A stretch of 64,000 nucleotides of DNA. It comes from Pseudovibrio sp. Alg231-02. GTDB taxonomy: Bacteria; Pseudomonadota; Alphaproteobacteria; Rhizobiales; Stappiaceae. The stretch spans positions 62,001-126,000 of the forward strand of contig NZ_FREX01000004.1 in the NCBI RefSeq assembly GCF_900143565.1, given 5' to 3'. How positions within the stretch are numbered: the stretch's first letter is position 1; each line of letters starts with the position of its first letter. The notes under the pieces are model-generated. The model was not told the origin of the DNA and ran no database searches. It saw only the letters and a list, made by a program, of their open reading frames with translations. Both the position numbers and the translations under genes were made by a program. Below are positions 43,477 through 52,856 of this stretch, piece after piece.

Positions 43477-44370
43477 ATGAAAGCGCTATTTATTGGCCAG
43501 TCCTATATTGACGTGACCTTTTTGTCAGAGACCATGCCGGAAGGTGATGAGAAGGCAATTGCGCAGGATTACGCTGTCAGCTTTGGTGGCAACGCTGTCA
43601 CCGCGGCTTTCGTCTGCGCAAAGCTGGGCATCTCACCAGACCTGCTGTGCTCCATGGCAGACGACTGGCTGTCTCGCATGTTCCGCGACATGGCGGCCAA
43701 GTATTCCATTCCGATCCACGGCGCTAAAGTGAAGGAAAGCTCCCTCTCTTTCATCATGCCAAAGGATGGCAAGCGTGCCATCGTGCGTTGCCGTGACAAC
43801 GACTTCCTGCATCCGGTTCCTGAACTCAACCTTGCAGGTTGTCAGGCGCTGCACGTAGATGGTCACATCCCACACGCTGCTCTGCATTACGCAAAGCTGT
43901 GCCGCAAGCACGGTATTCTGACATCACTGGATGGCGGTGCCGTTCGTGAGAACACCGAGGAGCTGCTCGACTACATTGATGTAGCGATCGTTTCTGAGTT
44001 GTTCTGTGAGCAGCTGGAAAAATCCCCGGAAGACACACTGGAATACCTGCGTGCCAAGGGCGTGAAGGTTGGCGGTGTCACTCAGGGCGAAAAAGGCCTG
44101 CTGTGGTACGAAGACAAGTGCCCGATCAAGCGTTTGCCAGCTCTGAAAGTGCCAAAAGAACGCGTCATCGACACCAACGGTGCGGGTGATACCTTCCACG
44201 GCGCTTATGTTTACGGCTACCTGGCAGACCCTCAGGGAACCTGGGAAGACCATTTCAAACTGGCTCGTGCGGCTTCCGCACACGCCATTCAGTTCCTCGG
44301 CAACGAGGCCTCTCTGCCAACCGTCCTGGACTTGGACAACGTGCAGAAAAACTTTCCTGCGAGCGACTAA
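43477..44370 (+). CDS. PfkB-family sugar kinase
   Basis: A 297-residue ribokinase-fold kinase. The N-terminus holds a FGGNAVTAAFVCAKLG signature, and the C-terminal PfkB signature DTNGAGDTFHGAY near residue 231 holds the catalytic Asp. It would phosphorylate a sugar such as fructose or a deoxy-ketose. ATG 43477 was chosen since it gives the family start. It lies 57 nt behind fbaA and ends before a strong terminator at 44487-44524, so the pair is one operon and the kinase may feed the aldolase. The exact sugar is unknown. Confidence 0.88.
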   Translation: MKALFIGQSYIDVTFLSETMPEGDEKAIAQDYAVSFGGNAVTAAFVCAKLGISPDLLCSMADDWLSRMFRDMAAKYSIPIHGAKVKESSLSFIMPKDGKRAIVRCRDNDFLHPVPELNLAGCQALHVDGHIPHAALHYAKLCRKHGILTSLDGGAVRENTEELLDYIDVAIVSELFCEQLEKSPEDTLEYLRAKGVKVGGVTQGEKGLLWYEDKCPIKRLPALKVPKERVIDTNGAGDTFHGAYVYGYLADPQGTWEDHFKLARAASAHAIQFLGNEASLPTVLDLDNVQKNFPASD

Positions 44371-44929
44371 TCTAAGCGGCTTTGCCATGGGTGAAGCCAT
44401 TTAGAGCCAAATAAAAACAATAAGAACGAACAATAACAATAATAGGCCCCACACGGGCACATGTTCATGTGGCGCTCGCACACTCAAAAAGCCCCGTCTC
44501 TTAATGAGGCGGGGTTTTTATTTTGTCTTTTTCATATGTAGCGCCAAAGATCCGGACCAGCTTCCCTTAGTTATTGTCAGCTATACCCCCTTGATTCAGG
44601 CGGATTAGAAAAGGCGGAAAGCCCCAGTCTGCAGATATTTTCTGCAGGATCACACTAGTGAAAACCAAGATATCTCTGGCTTCTCATTCCCGATTTTTAA
44701 TAACTTTGAATATTACGGGCTCAGTTTCACTAATATTCTTCACGAGTTCTAGAGAATATAAGTAAGCACATGATGAAGCCAACTGATCGCAGGCTTCTTT
44801 CACACAAACACAAATTGCATACAAACAACTGCTCGCCTGACGCGACAGAACAATTTCTGCATGCCAATTACACAGTTTCCGGCAGCAGTATTTAGCTCAG
44901 TTTCTATTGTTTAAAACAGGGTTTATACT
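44371..44929. other. 559-nt region between the kinase gene and adhesin cassette 1
   Basis: It contains the terminator at 44487-44524, then an AT-rich promoter zone for the adhesin gene. A composite motif, CTTCCCTTAG (44561-44570) and ATACCCCCTTG (44583-44593), resembles elements upstream of the second adhesin gene. No gene is seen. Confidence 0.55.
44487..44524 (+). terminator. Terminator of the fbaA-kinase operon
   Basis: Stem CCCCGTCTC (44492-44500) / GAGGCGGGG (44506-44514) with one G-U pair, loop TTAAT, followed by TTTTTATTTT. A classic Rho-independent shape. Confidence 0.9.
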
Positions 44930-46135
44930 ATGACTCATCTCAAATATTCATGTGCTCTGGTCGCCTTGCTGGCGAGTGCAGGCATGGCACACGCAGGCAC
45001 CATCACCATCTCCACAGATGGCAGCGATGTGGTGACTCATTACACAGGCTCCTCAGACAACGCTACAACAGCCTTTGATGAAAGCACTGCGGCAGGCCTC
45101 ACACAACACCAAAAAGTCGACCGCATTTTTGCAAGTGAGATCAATGGCAACGCCGCAGATATTGCTAGTAACAGCCAAACTATTTCCGACTTTGAGACCC
45201 TGTTTGGAACAGTGCAGACAACAGCACCAGCGGCAATCTCTGATGGTGTTAAAGATCCGCTGAAGAACAACACAGGCACGCCTCTGGAGGAAGTCCGCGA
45301 TATTGAAGCTGCGCTCAAAGATGGCACAACAGCCAAAACCGAGTGGAAAGCTTACCTGGACCACGTAGAGGCAAAAGCTGCTGCTGGCGAAGAGATTACT
45401 ATGGATGCTCCGACAGATCCAGTGGCGGGCGACTTCACGAGCGGCGCTCTGCCTGCGAACATGGCGGCAGATCTGGGTACGCTTGATACTGCGGTAGACA
45501 ACTACGCGGCGGAGCAGTTGCCACACGAGAACTACAGCACTTTCACCACGGCCAATGGCGCCAATGCATCTGGCCGTGCAACAGCTCAGGCACTGGAAAG
45601 CGGCGAAGGTCTGGCGAATGGCATTCTGGCATCCTTCAACGCGGTAGATGCTAAGATTGGCGACATCAGCACACTGCCAAGCGATCTGCAGGCACCAACT
45701 CCAGCAGACACCACCGTTGTTTCGGCTGTGACCAAGCTCAACGAGAAGGTCGGCTCTCTGGCTGATCTGAACTCCACCTTTACCGGCACTGCCCGCAACA
45801 GTGTTGTGGCAGCAGTCAACAGCAATGCTGAGCGCATTACCGCCAACAGCGCAGCCATTTCCGACAACAGCTCCCGCATCGTTTCATTGGAAGAGGACGT
45901 TGATGAGCTGCAGTCCGGTGTTGCCATGGCAATCGCGATTGCCAACGCGCCGATCATTCAGGGCGGTTACAACGGCCTCTCCCTCTCTGGTGGTTTCGGG
46001 CACTTCAAAGGCAAGTCTGCTGGTTCTATGAAAGCCGCCTTCATGCCAATGGACAACATGGCGATCACCGCCTCCGTCGCGACCGACTTTGACGACAACG
46101 TCGCCGCTGGCGCGGGTCTCGGTTTCTCATTCTAA
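44930..46135 (+). CDS. YadA-anchored adhesin-like protein, cassette copy 1
   Basis: A 401-residue exported protein. Signal peptide residues 1-22 (ends AHA); a long passenger rich in Ala, Thr, Asp and Asn; then a short coiled-coil stalk (AERITANSAAISDNSSRIVSLEEDVDELQSG) and a C-terminal YadA-like anchor of about 70 residues (VAMAIAIANAPIIQGG ... GAGLGFSF) ending in Phe. This is the layout of a trimeric autotransporter adhesin, small by family standards. It is followed 18 nt later by an IalB-like secreted protein; the same pair recurs at 57849-59344. No head domain of known binding function was recognised. Confidence 0.85.
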   Translation: MTHLKYSCALVALLASAGMAHAGTITISTDGSDVVTHYTGSSDNATTAFDESTAAGLTQHQKVDRIFASEINGNAADIASNSQTISDFETLFGTVQTTAPAAISDGVKDPLKNNTGTPLEEVRDIEAALKDGTTAKTEWKAYLDHVEAKAAAGEEITMDAPTDPVAGDFTSGALPANMAADLGTLDTAVDNYAAEQLPHENYSTFTTANGANASGRATAQALESGEGLANGILASFNAVDAKIGDISTLPSDLQAPTPADTTVVSAVTKLNEKVGSLADLNSTFTGTARNSVVAAVNSNAERITANSAAISDNSSRIVSLEEDVDELQSGVAMAIAIANAPIIQGGYNGLSLSGGFGHFKGKSAGSMKAAFMPMDNMAITASVATDFDDNVAAGAGLGFSF

Positions 46136-46153
46136 GTTTTCAAGGAGAGGCAC

Positions 46154-46651
46154 ATGAGCCGACTTCTTTCATTTTTCTTCGTAGCCTTCGCCATGGTTTT
46201 CCATGGCGGGGGTGTTCTCGCACCTACTTCTGCTCAGGCAAAAGAGGAATGGTCCGTTCAATGCAGCCGGCAACAATGCCAGATGTACGCCGAGATCCGG
46301 CTACAAAACGGCACCTTGTTTAACAACATCGCATTTCGCAAACTCAATGCCACCACATACGCGGGCATCCTTAATCTGCCCCTCGGTATTCACATCCCAA
46401 GCGGCATCAACATCGGCATTGATGAAGCGGCAATCATTCAGGCCAAGTTGATCACCTGCAATCCTGATGGGTGCGAAGCTGCCTTTACAGCAAATCAAAC
46501 GGTGGTGGATTTTCTGAAGCGGGGAGACAAAATGTCGATCCTCGTCCGCAAAGCAGGCGATAGAAAACAGCTGGCCCTCAACTATTCTCTGATTGGCTTC
46601 ACCCGCAACTGGAACGCCTTCCATAAGCGTATGGAAATGCTGACACCGTAG
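46154..46651 (+). CDS. IalB-family-like secreted protein, cassette copy 1
   Basis: A 165-residue protein with a signal peptide to about residue 32 and a mature beta-rich domain matching the invasion-associated locus B family (EEWSVQC, CQMYAEIRL, LPLGIHIPSGINIGID, CNPDGCEAAF, LNYSLIGFTRNWNAF). Four conserved cysteines suggest two disulfides in the periplasm. Ribosome site AAGGAGAGG. It follows the adhesin gene by 18 nt and shares its transcript. Over half of the residues agree with the copy-2 protein at 58832. A role as assembly or secretion partner of the adhesin is inference. Confidence 0.85.
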   Translation: MSRLLSFFFVAFAMVFHGGGVLAPTSAQAKEEWSVQCSRQQCQMYAEIRLQNGTLFNNIAFRKLNATTYAGILNLPLGIHIPSGINIGIDEAAIIQAKLITCNPDGCEAAFTANQTVVDFLKRGDKMSILVRKAGDRKQLALNYSLIGFTRNWNAFHKRMEMLTP

Positions 46652-46719
46652 CCAGAAGGCCAAATAGATTTCTTGGGAGGAGTAAGTTACTGATATGCCT
46701 TGCACCTGTAGGGAGGAAC

Positions 46720-47175
46720 ATGGCCGCTGTGACGTACTCATCCAATACCGACAACTCCATATCCATTCGTGATGAGACCGAATTTCAGCGGTTTATTGGG
46801 TATGAGCTGGAGCTTTTCCCTAAGGATGGCACGGCGACATGTGCGTTGGATATTGATGCCAGGTTTGCCAATCGCAGCGGGGTTGTGCATGGGGCGATTG
46901 TGACCATGTTGCTGGACAATGCCTGCGGTGGATCTTGCAGCGCAACGGTGGATCCCACCGGGAAGCAACCGTTTGTGACGCTGTCACTGACAGTCAACTT
47001 CATCGCACCTGCCATCTGCAAGCGGTTGGTTGCGAAGGGCAAAGTTGTTGGGGGCGGCAAATCAACACTCTTTGCAGAGGCACAGTTGTTTGACGAAAAC
47101 GATCAACTAATCGCAACGGCCACCGGCCCTTTCAAACGCGCACCACAACGCGAGATGCGGCTTGATCACTCCTGA
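46720..47175 (+). CDS. PaaI-type thioesterase (hot-dog fold)
   Basis: A 151-residue single hot-dog protein: NRSGVVHGAIVTMLLDNACGGSC carries the conserved HGG-type loop (here HGAIV) and the Asp used by PaaI-like enzymes, and TLSLTVNFIAPA follows. It probably cleaves aryl- or acyl-CoA esters in the cytoplasm. The ribosome site GGGAGGA precedes ATG 46720. It ends 10 nt inside the convergent TetR gene. Confidence 0.87.
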   Translation: MAAVTYSSNTDNSISIRDETEFQRFIGYELELFPKDGTATCALDIDARFANRSGVVHGAIVTMLLDNACGGSCSATVDPTGKQPFVTLSLTVNFIAPAICKRLVAKGKVVGGGKSTLFAEAQLFDENDQLIATATGPFKRAPQREMRLDHS

Positions 47176-47750
47176 GTCTCGCGAGGCTTTGGTCCGACAC
47201 CGTCAAAAAAGGTCGTCATGAGCAATGCCGTGACGTCGCGGATATCCGCCTCTTCTTTCACAATCATATCCCAGGCAGAAAAAAGCAGTGCGTCGTAGGT
47301 GTTCATCACCCACCGCGTCGGCAGTTCCTTGCGAATGTCACCATCTTCTTTCGCCTGCTCAACCGTAATGATTGTCTCTTTTTCCATAAAGGCATAGCGT
47401 GGATCTTTGCTCAAAACGCGTTCCCCATCCAGCCAGAAGGATGAGAGGAAACGCAGCCGGTCAGCGAGCGGGAGCATCAGCTCAACAGCCCGCATCATCG
47501 CTTGCTTCCCGCGAAGGTTTTCTTTCTCCATAGGCGTCAGCGCTTGAATAATATCCTCAAAGCTGACCTTCAGGACCTCCTCAATCAACGCTTCGCGAGA
47601 CGCGAAGTGTCGATACAGCGTGGCGCGCCCAATCCCGGCGATCTCAGCGATCTCCGTTAGTGAAGCCATTGGATTTACTGGCAATTCTGCCAAGCCAGCT
47701 TCAATCAGGGCCCTGCGGGACTTAACAGCCCTTTTATCACGCAATAACAT
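47166..47750 (-). CDS. TetR-family regulator of the RND operon
   Basis: A 194-residue TetR protein with a clear HTH (SLTEIAEIAGIGRATLYRHFASREALIEEVL, residues about 30-60). It is divergent from the efflux operon, and the intergenic region holds two related palindromes around 47766-47816. The gene overlaps the thioesterase gene by 10 bases at its 3' end. It is likely the local repressor of the pump; the inducing ligand is unknown. Confidence 0.92.
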   Translation of the reverse strand: MLLRDKRAVKSRRALIEAGLAELPVNPMASLTEIAEIAGIGRATLYRHFASREALIEEVLKVSFEDIIQALTPMEKENLRGKQAMMRAVELMLPLADRLRFLSSFWLDGERVLSKDPRYAFMEKETIITVEQAKEDGDIRKELPTRWVMNTYDALLFSAWDMIVKEEADIRDVTALLMTTFFDGVGPKPRETQE

Positions 47751-47765
47751 TTCACCCTCATTTTA

Positions 47766-47816
47766 TGAGACGCACTTGTCTCACATATGATTATTATGAT
47801 ACACAATCGTCTCATA
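47766..47816. promoter_or_regulatory. Two palindromic TetR operators
   Basis: Site 1: TGAGAC-N6-GTCTCA (47766-47783), perfect. Site 2: TATGATAC-N6-GTCTCATA (47795-47816), one mismatched pair. Both have the same half-site TGAGAC and 6-nt centre; centres are about 31 nt apart, so dimers may sit on nearly the same face. Confidence 0.75.
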
Positions 47817-47930
47817 AATCAAGATCTGAGATGATCTAGAGGCGTTCACTCAGCGATAATCGGGCATTCCGTAGGCCTAAACCAAACTCTGAAACCTGCC
47901 TCAATAAAACATATTGCTCAGGAGCACTGA

Positions 47931-49061
47931 ATGTCCAAACGGATTGTGTGGTTATCAGCAGCATTGGTGCTACTGGGAACTGTCGGTACCTATGTTCTTT
48001 CGCTTGAAGACACAAGTGATGTCGACATCGGAGAAAAGGACGTTGTTCTGCCTGTGGTCAGCTATGTGACCTCGCAAGCAGCCGATAACGCCGGACATAT
48101 TTCTGTTTTTGCCGAAGTGCGCCCACGTTGGACTGCGGATCTAAAAGCGCAGGTCTCTGGCAAACTACTATCCGTGGCTCCTCAGGCCCTTGAAGGTAAG
48201 AAAGTCTCCAAGAATGAGGTGATGGCGCAGCTGGAAAAGCACACTTACGAAGCCCAGCTGGAAGATGCCAAATACCAGCAGTCGACTGCAGAATTCAATC
48301 TGAAGAAAAAGCAGAACAAGCATGTGCTTGCGCTGAAAAACTGGCGTGCAGTGAACCCGAAGGAAGCCCCACCGGAAATGGCCGTCCATATTCCGGAGCT
48401 GCGCGTTGCAGAAAAAGCGCTGGAAGCTGCTGTCCAGAAGGTAAAAGTCGCGCAGTATGATGTGAACGCGACCACCATCAAGGCCCCCTTCAGCGGGTTT
48501 GTGACAAAACGCCATGTGAGCATCGGCCAAAGCATCTCTGTAGGCGATACCTTGTTCACCCTGTTGGACGCTGAGCAGTTGGACATCACCGTCTCTCTGG
48601 ACCAAGCCCAATGGAACCTGCTGGAAAAGGCGTGGCAGGAATTTCCGGCGAAGATCTATAATGCTGACAAGGAGCTGGTCGGGCTTGCCAGAATCCAGCG
48701 CGGTGGCGGCTTCCTTGACCCTAAATCGCGACGTTATCAGCTCTTCCTCGAGATCGTAAAATCACCGGAAACCACTGTTTTACCGGGCGAGTTCGTGAAA
48801 GTTGAACTGCAGAGTAGAACTGTCAACGACAGCCTGAAATTGCCTGCGACTGTGCTCACTCAAGAAGGGTTCATCTGGTTCTTAAACAACAAGGACGAGC
48901 TGCAGCGCTTTGAAGCTTCTGTCGTGTTCCGCAATGACACAGACATCATCATGAAGATGCCGAATGAGCTGCAAGAGATGGATGAGAAGCGCGTTGTTCA
49001 GCTGCCGATGGCCGCGTTCTTACCGGGTCAGCACGTCGCCCCAACTCCAGCGGGGCACTAA
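47931..49061 (+). CDS. RND efflux periplasmic adaptor (MFP)
   Basis: A 376-residue membrane-fusion protein. N-terminal membrane anchor (residues 4-24), lipoyl-like halves with DLKAQVSGKLL and IKAPFSGFVTKRHVSIGQSISVGDTLF, a central helical hairpin, and a beta-barrel domain. It links the inner-membrane RND pump to an outer-membrane channel. It lies 3 nt before the pump gene. No TolC-like channel gene is adjacent. Controlled by the divergent TetR gene. Confidence 0.92.
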   Translation: MSKRIVWLSAALVLLGTVGTYVLSLEDTSDVDIGEKDVVLPVVSYVTSQAADNAGHISVFAEVRPRWTADLKAQVSGKLLSVAPQALEGKKVSKNEVMAQLEKHTYEAQLEDAKYQQSTAEFNLKKKQNKHVLALKNWRAVNPKEAPPEMAVHIPELRVAEKALEAAVQKVKVAQYDVNATTIKAPFSGFVTKRHVSIGQSISVGDTLFTLLDAEQLDITVSLDQAQWNLLEKAWQEFPAKIYNADKELVGLARIQRGGGFLDPKSRRYQLFLEIVKSPETTVLPGEFVKVELQSRTVNDSLKLPATVLTQEGFIWFLNNKDELQRFEASVVFRNDTDIIMKMPNELQEMDEKRVVQLPMAAFLPGQHVAPTPAGH

Positions 49062-49064
49062 CAC

Positions 49065-52000
49065 ATGGCGTGGCTCACAAACTGGTTTATTCGAAACCCG
49101 GTCGCAGCAAACCTCATCATGGCGTTCATCCTGATTGTTGGGGTGTCCTCTCTCATGAACATCCGCATTGAGGGCTTTCCCAAGCTGCCTGCGGATACCG
49201 TGACAATCACGACCGAACTGCCCAACGGCTACACGGAGCAGGTTGATAAGCAAATCACCCGCAAGGTGGAAAAGGCGCTGGAAGGTCTGAGCGGTGTCAA
49301 AAACATCAGCTCAATTTCACAACCGGGTTCGTCTGTTGTCTCCGTTCAAAAGACAAGCGACACCAAACTCTCCACCTTGCTCGATGACATCCGCTTGAAG
49401 ATCGATGGCATTTACAATCTGCCGAAGAAAGCGGAACGACCTGTCATTGAAAAACAGAGCATGGATATGCCTGCCATGTTTGTGCAGGTCTACGGAGATG
49501 CGGATTTCAAAACCCTACAGCGTATCGCTCGTCAACTGCGCAACAAGCTGCTGGCCAGCCCGGAGGTTTCTCGCCTCAAACAATGGGGTTTGCAGACCGA
49601 ACAGATCAAGATCGGTTTAGAACCATATACGCTGGAACGTCTGAACCTGACCCCTGAGCAGGTCATGAACCGTATCCGCGAGTCTTCTCTTTACTATCAG
49701 GGCGGAACGCTGAAGACCGAAGGCGGCTATATCTCTTTGCGCGCAGATACTCAGGCCTATTATAAAGCCGACTTTGAGCGCATTCCGATCATTGAGTGGG
49801 ACGACGGCACCACAACCACTCTTGGCGATATTGCCAAGGTGGAAGACGCCTTTGCTGACATTGATATGGAAGCACGCTTCAACGGCAAAGAGTCCGTTGG
49901 ACTGGAAGTGCTGATTGGCCGCAAAGACAACCTTATTCATGTCTCAGAGGATGTGCAGGCCATCATAGCTGACTTCCGCACAACTCTGCCGACTGGTGTA
50001 CAGGTGGGGATTTGGGGCAACTCCAGTGATTACATCGAGGATCGCCTGAGCCTGCTCAGCTCCAACGCGTTTCAGGGTCTGGCTCTGGTGGTGTTGATCC
50101 TGTCGCTGTTCCTCAACATCAAGCTGGCCTTCTGGGTCGCCATGGGCATTCCAATTTCATTGGCCGGTGCGTTTGCTGTGGCGACGACTGGCTGGGTCGA
50201 TTATTCACTCAACGACATCACCACGTTCGGTCTCATCATCGCACTCGGTATTCTCGTTGATGATGCCGTGGTGGTCGGTGAAAGCGTCTTTGAGCAGCGC
50301 AAACGCTATGCAGACCCGCGCAAATGTACGGCGGCAGGCGTGCATAAAGTGGCCGTTGCCACGATATTTGGCGTGCTGACAACCACGGCAGCATTCTTCC
50401 CTATGCTTCTGATGAACAGTGAGCTGGGTAAGATCCTCGGCAGCTTCTCAGGCATTGTTATTCTGGCGCTGCTGTTCTCTCTGTTCGAGAGCAAGTTCAT
50501 TCTGCCCGCTCACCTCGCTTACATCTCGTTGGAAGAGAAGAAGCAGAACATCTTCTCACGGAGCTGGGGCAAGGTGCAGGGTGTGGCGCGCGGTGGCTTG
50601 TTCTGGTTCCGCGACACCATCTATTTCCCGGTGCTTAGATGGGCCATCCGACAGCGCTATGCGGTTCTGGTTGGCTTCATTTCTGTGGCAGTGCTCGTGT
50701 TTGGCCTGATGTGGAAGGGTAAAATCCACTCTGTCTTCTTTCCGGAGATTCCCGGTCAGTACATCGTGGTGAACATGGAGATGGATCCACGCGCACCGTT
50801 CGATCTGACACAGAACAACATCTCCACGATTGAAAACATCGCAAATGCTGTTGACCGGCAATATGCCGAGCAGCAGCCGGACGTGGGCGGTGTGTTCCAA
50901 AACATCTTCCGCATCGTATCCGACAGCACAAATGCCACCATTTATGCTGAGCTGCGCCCGTTGGACGAGCGCGGGGATGCAAAGACAAGTGACATTTTGC
51001 GCGACTGGCAGAACCGCACCGGTACTTTGGAAGGTGTTTCCAAACTCACCTTCTCGGGCTTTGAAGAGATCGGTGGTGGGTTCAAGATCCGTTTGTTCGG
51101 TGAAAACTCTGAGCAGTTGCAGCTGGCAAGTGAAGAGCTCATGGCAGAGCTTGGCAAACGAGCGGGCGTCAGCAACCTGCGCGACACGTTCAAAGCCGGC
51201 CAGCCAGAACTTCGCCTGACCCTAAAACCGGAAGCACGTCATCTCGGTTTCACACCAGAGCGACTGGCAAGTCAGGTGGCGCACCAGTTTGGTGGCGGGG
51301 AGGCACAGCGCATCCAACGTGGAGATTCAGAGGTTCGCGTGATTGTTCGCAATACACTGGATGCTCGTGATGCCATTGAGGACCTGTTGCAGTCCCGTCT
51401 GCGCGGGGCCAACGACAACTGGGTCACGCTGCAATCAGTTGCCAACATCGAAGCGCGTTATGTGCCCGGATACGTGCACCGCAGAAACGGCGATCAGGTC
51501 GCCACAATCGAAGCTGACATCAATAAACAGATCGTTGCTCCTGCTGAGCTGGGTCAGGATATCTTCACCTCCGTTGTGCCCCAACTACAACAGAAGTATC
51601 CCGGTGTTAAAATCAAGCAGGGTGGCGAGCTGGAGGAAATGGGTGAAGTTAAGGGCAATATGAACCGCGCCCTTCTCATCACCTGTTTCCTCATCTTTGT
51701 TCTATTGGCGATCCCGCTGAAGTCCTACTTCAAGCCGCTGATCATCATGTCCGTGGTTCCGTTTGGAGTGGTCGGGGCAATCCTAGGCCATGCCATCATG
51801 GGCATCCCGTTCAGCATGATGTCGATCTTCGGCTTGTTGGCTTTGATCGGCGTGATCGTCAATGACTCTCTCGTCATGGTCACGCACTACCTTCACCTGC
51901 GTGAGGACGATGTAGAGCATATTGACGCAACGGAGCGCAGCGGCGTGGATCGCTTCCAGGCGATCTTCCTGACAACGGCAACAACGGTCGCCGGCTTGAT

Positions 52001-52295
52001 GCCGCTCATGAGCGAAACTTCCGAGCAGGCCATGTACCTGATACCAGCAGCCGTCTCTCTGGCATACGGGGAGATTTTCGGGACACTTATTACTTTAATC
52101 CTGATTCCAGTACTGGTCGCAATTGCGGAAGATATTCGCGTCTTTCTCTTCGGTAAACGCGATAAGGCATTGGAATATGCGCAAATGGAGCGAAAAGAGG
52201 CCCTGGAAGCAGAGGAAAAACACGCGATTTCAGAAAAATCCCCAGAGAATGACAAAGATACAAAACCTGAGGGTTTTCCTCTAGAAAAGGCCTAA
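49065..52295 (+). CDS. RND-family efflux pump (AcrB-like)
   Basis: A 1076-residue inner-membrane pump with the double six-helix RND plan. The N-terminal helix FIRNPVAANLIMAFILIVG, loop PNGYTEQVDKQIT, TM4 motif GLIIALGILVDDAVVVGESV with the paired Asp residues used for proton relay, and a second-half TM section near residue 860-1010 (PLKSYFKPLIIMSVVPFGVVG, ALIGVIVNDSLVMV) are seen. The C-terminal tail is long and charged. Drives drug or metabolite export together with the adaptor. Ends before a strong terminator at 52311-52338. The substrate range is unknown. Confidence 0.95.
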   Translation: MAWLTNWFIRNPVAANLIMAFILIVGVSSLMNIRIEGFPKLPADTVTITTELPNGYTEQVDKQITRKVEKALEGLSGVKNISSISQPGSSVVSVQKTSDTKLSTLLDDIRLKIDGIYNLPKKAERPVIEKQSMDMPAMFVQVYGDADFKTLQRIARQLRNKLLASPEVSRLKQWGLQTEQIKIGLEPYTLERLNLTPEQVMNRIRESSLYYQGGTLKTEGGYISLRADTQAYYKADFERIPIIEWDDGTTTTLGDIAKVEDAFADIDMEARFNGKESVGLEVLIGRKDNLIHVSEDVQAIIADFRTTLPTGVQVGIWGNSSDYIEDRLSLLSSNAFQGLALVVLILSLFLNIKLAFWVAMGIPISLAGAFAVATTGWVDYSLNDITTFGLIIALGILVDDAVVVGESVFEQRKRYADPRKCTAAGVHKVAVATIFGVLTTTAAFFPMLLMNSELGKILGSFSGIVILALLFSLFESKFILPAHLAYISLEEKKQNIFSRSWGKVQGVARGGLFWFRDTIYFPVLRWAIRQRYAVLVGFISVAVLVFGLMWKGKIHSVFFPEIPGQYIVVNMEMDPRAPFDLTQNNISTIENIANAVDRQYAEQQPDVGGVFQNIFRIVSDSTNATIYAELRPLDERGDAKTSDILRDWQNRTGTLEGVSKLTFSGFEEIGGGFKIRLFGENSEQLQLASEELMAELGKRAGVSNLRDTFKAGQPELRLTLKPEARHLGFTPERLASQVAHQFGGGEAQRIQRGDSEVRVIVRNTLDARDAIEDLLQSRLRGANDNWVTLQSVANIEARYVPGYVHRRNGDQVATIEADINKQIVAPAELGQDIFTSVVPQLQQKYPGVKIKQGGELEEMGEVKGNMNRALLITCFLIFVLLAIPLKSYFKPLIIMSVVPFGVVGAILGHAIMGIPFSMMSIFGLLALIGVIVNDSLVMVTHYLHLREDDVEHIDATERSGVDRFQAIFLTTATTVAGLMPLMSETSEQAMYLIPAAVSLAYGEIFGTLITLILIPVLVAIAEDIRVFLFGKRDKALEYAQMERKEALEAEEKHAISEKSPENDKDTKPEGFPLEKA

Positions 52296-52310
52296 ACGGA
52301 CCTTACGACA

Positions 52311-52338
52311 CGGTCTCCCCTTGCGGAGGCCGTTTTTT
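52311..52338 (+). terminator. Terminator of the RND efflux operon
   Basis: CGGTCTCC (52311-52318) / GGAGGCCG (52325-52332), with one G-U pair and TTTTTT (52333-52338). Confidence 0.85.
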
Positions 52339-52536
52339 GTTGAGGACTGCCCTAACGAAATCTGCTAGTTAACCCACTGTGAATCCGCAGAATTCCAGCA
52401 CTAAATATATATAAGAAATCACTTAAGTATTGAATTTCGTAATATTTGAATATTCTAATATAGATTATATATTAGAAATACAGCATGCACTTATATATTG
52501 CGGAATATCAAAGAGAAAAAATCTACTAATCCGGAA

Positions 52537-52550
52537 TTGATTGCACTCAA
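52537..52550 (+). promoter_or_regulatory. FNR/FnrL-type box of the nap operon
   Basis: TTGAT-TGCA-CTCAA at 52537-52550 differs from the FNR consensus TTGAT-N4-ATCAA at one base. Its centre lies about 125 nt before napE; a -10-like TACTCT (52568-52573) at the class II spacing fits activation under low oxygen. Confidence 0.7.
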
Positions 52551-52667
52551 TTTGTGCTTTTTACATTTACTCTAGGTTCCTGCGCGTACGAGCGGGCACG
52601 TATAACGTTACGGTGTCTGCTCCAATCAAATAGCTGCAAGAGGCGGCTGTTAGTACGGAGTACGCAC

Positions 52668-52847
52668 ATGGCTGGCTTAAGCCAAAATACCCAGACCACC
52701 ACTCCAGCAGTGAGCAAAGGCCGCGAGAGAGTAGCATTCCTGTTTCTGGCAGTTGTTCTTGCGCCAGTTCTGATGACTGCAGCTGTTGGCGGATACGGCT
52801 TCCTTATCTGGATGTCGCAGATCCTGTTTGGCCCACCGTCCTTCTAA
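52668..52847 (+). CDS. napE: Periplasmic nitrate reductase subunit NapE
   Basis: A 59-residue single-pass membrane protein of the NapE type: a hydrophilic start with RERVAFLFLAVVLAPVLMTAAVGGYGF, one helix and the ending ILFGPPSF. Its function is unclear in the family. ATG 52668 begins the family start; a longer frame upstream lacks support. It lies 9 nt before napF and opens the operon. Confidence 0.88.
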   Translation: MAGLSQNTQTTTPAVSKGRERVAFLFLAVVLAPVLMTAAVGGYGFLIWMSQILFGPPSF

Positions 52848-52856
52848 GAGGTAGTC

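Larger units (their letters stand above)
52296..52667. other. 372-nt region between RND operon and nap operon
   Basis: It holds the RND terminator (52311-52338), a long AT-rich stretch (about 52380-52530) with no gene, and the nap control region from 52537. The AT-rich part may bind a nucleoid protein. Confidence 0.6.
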
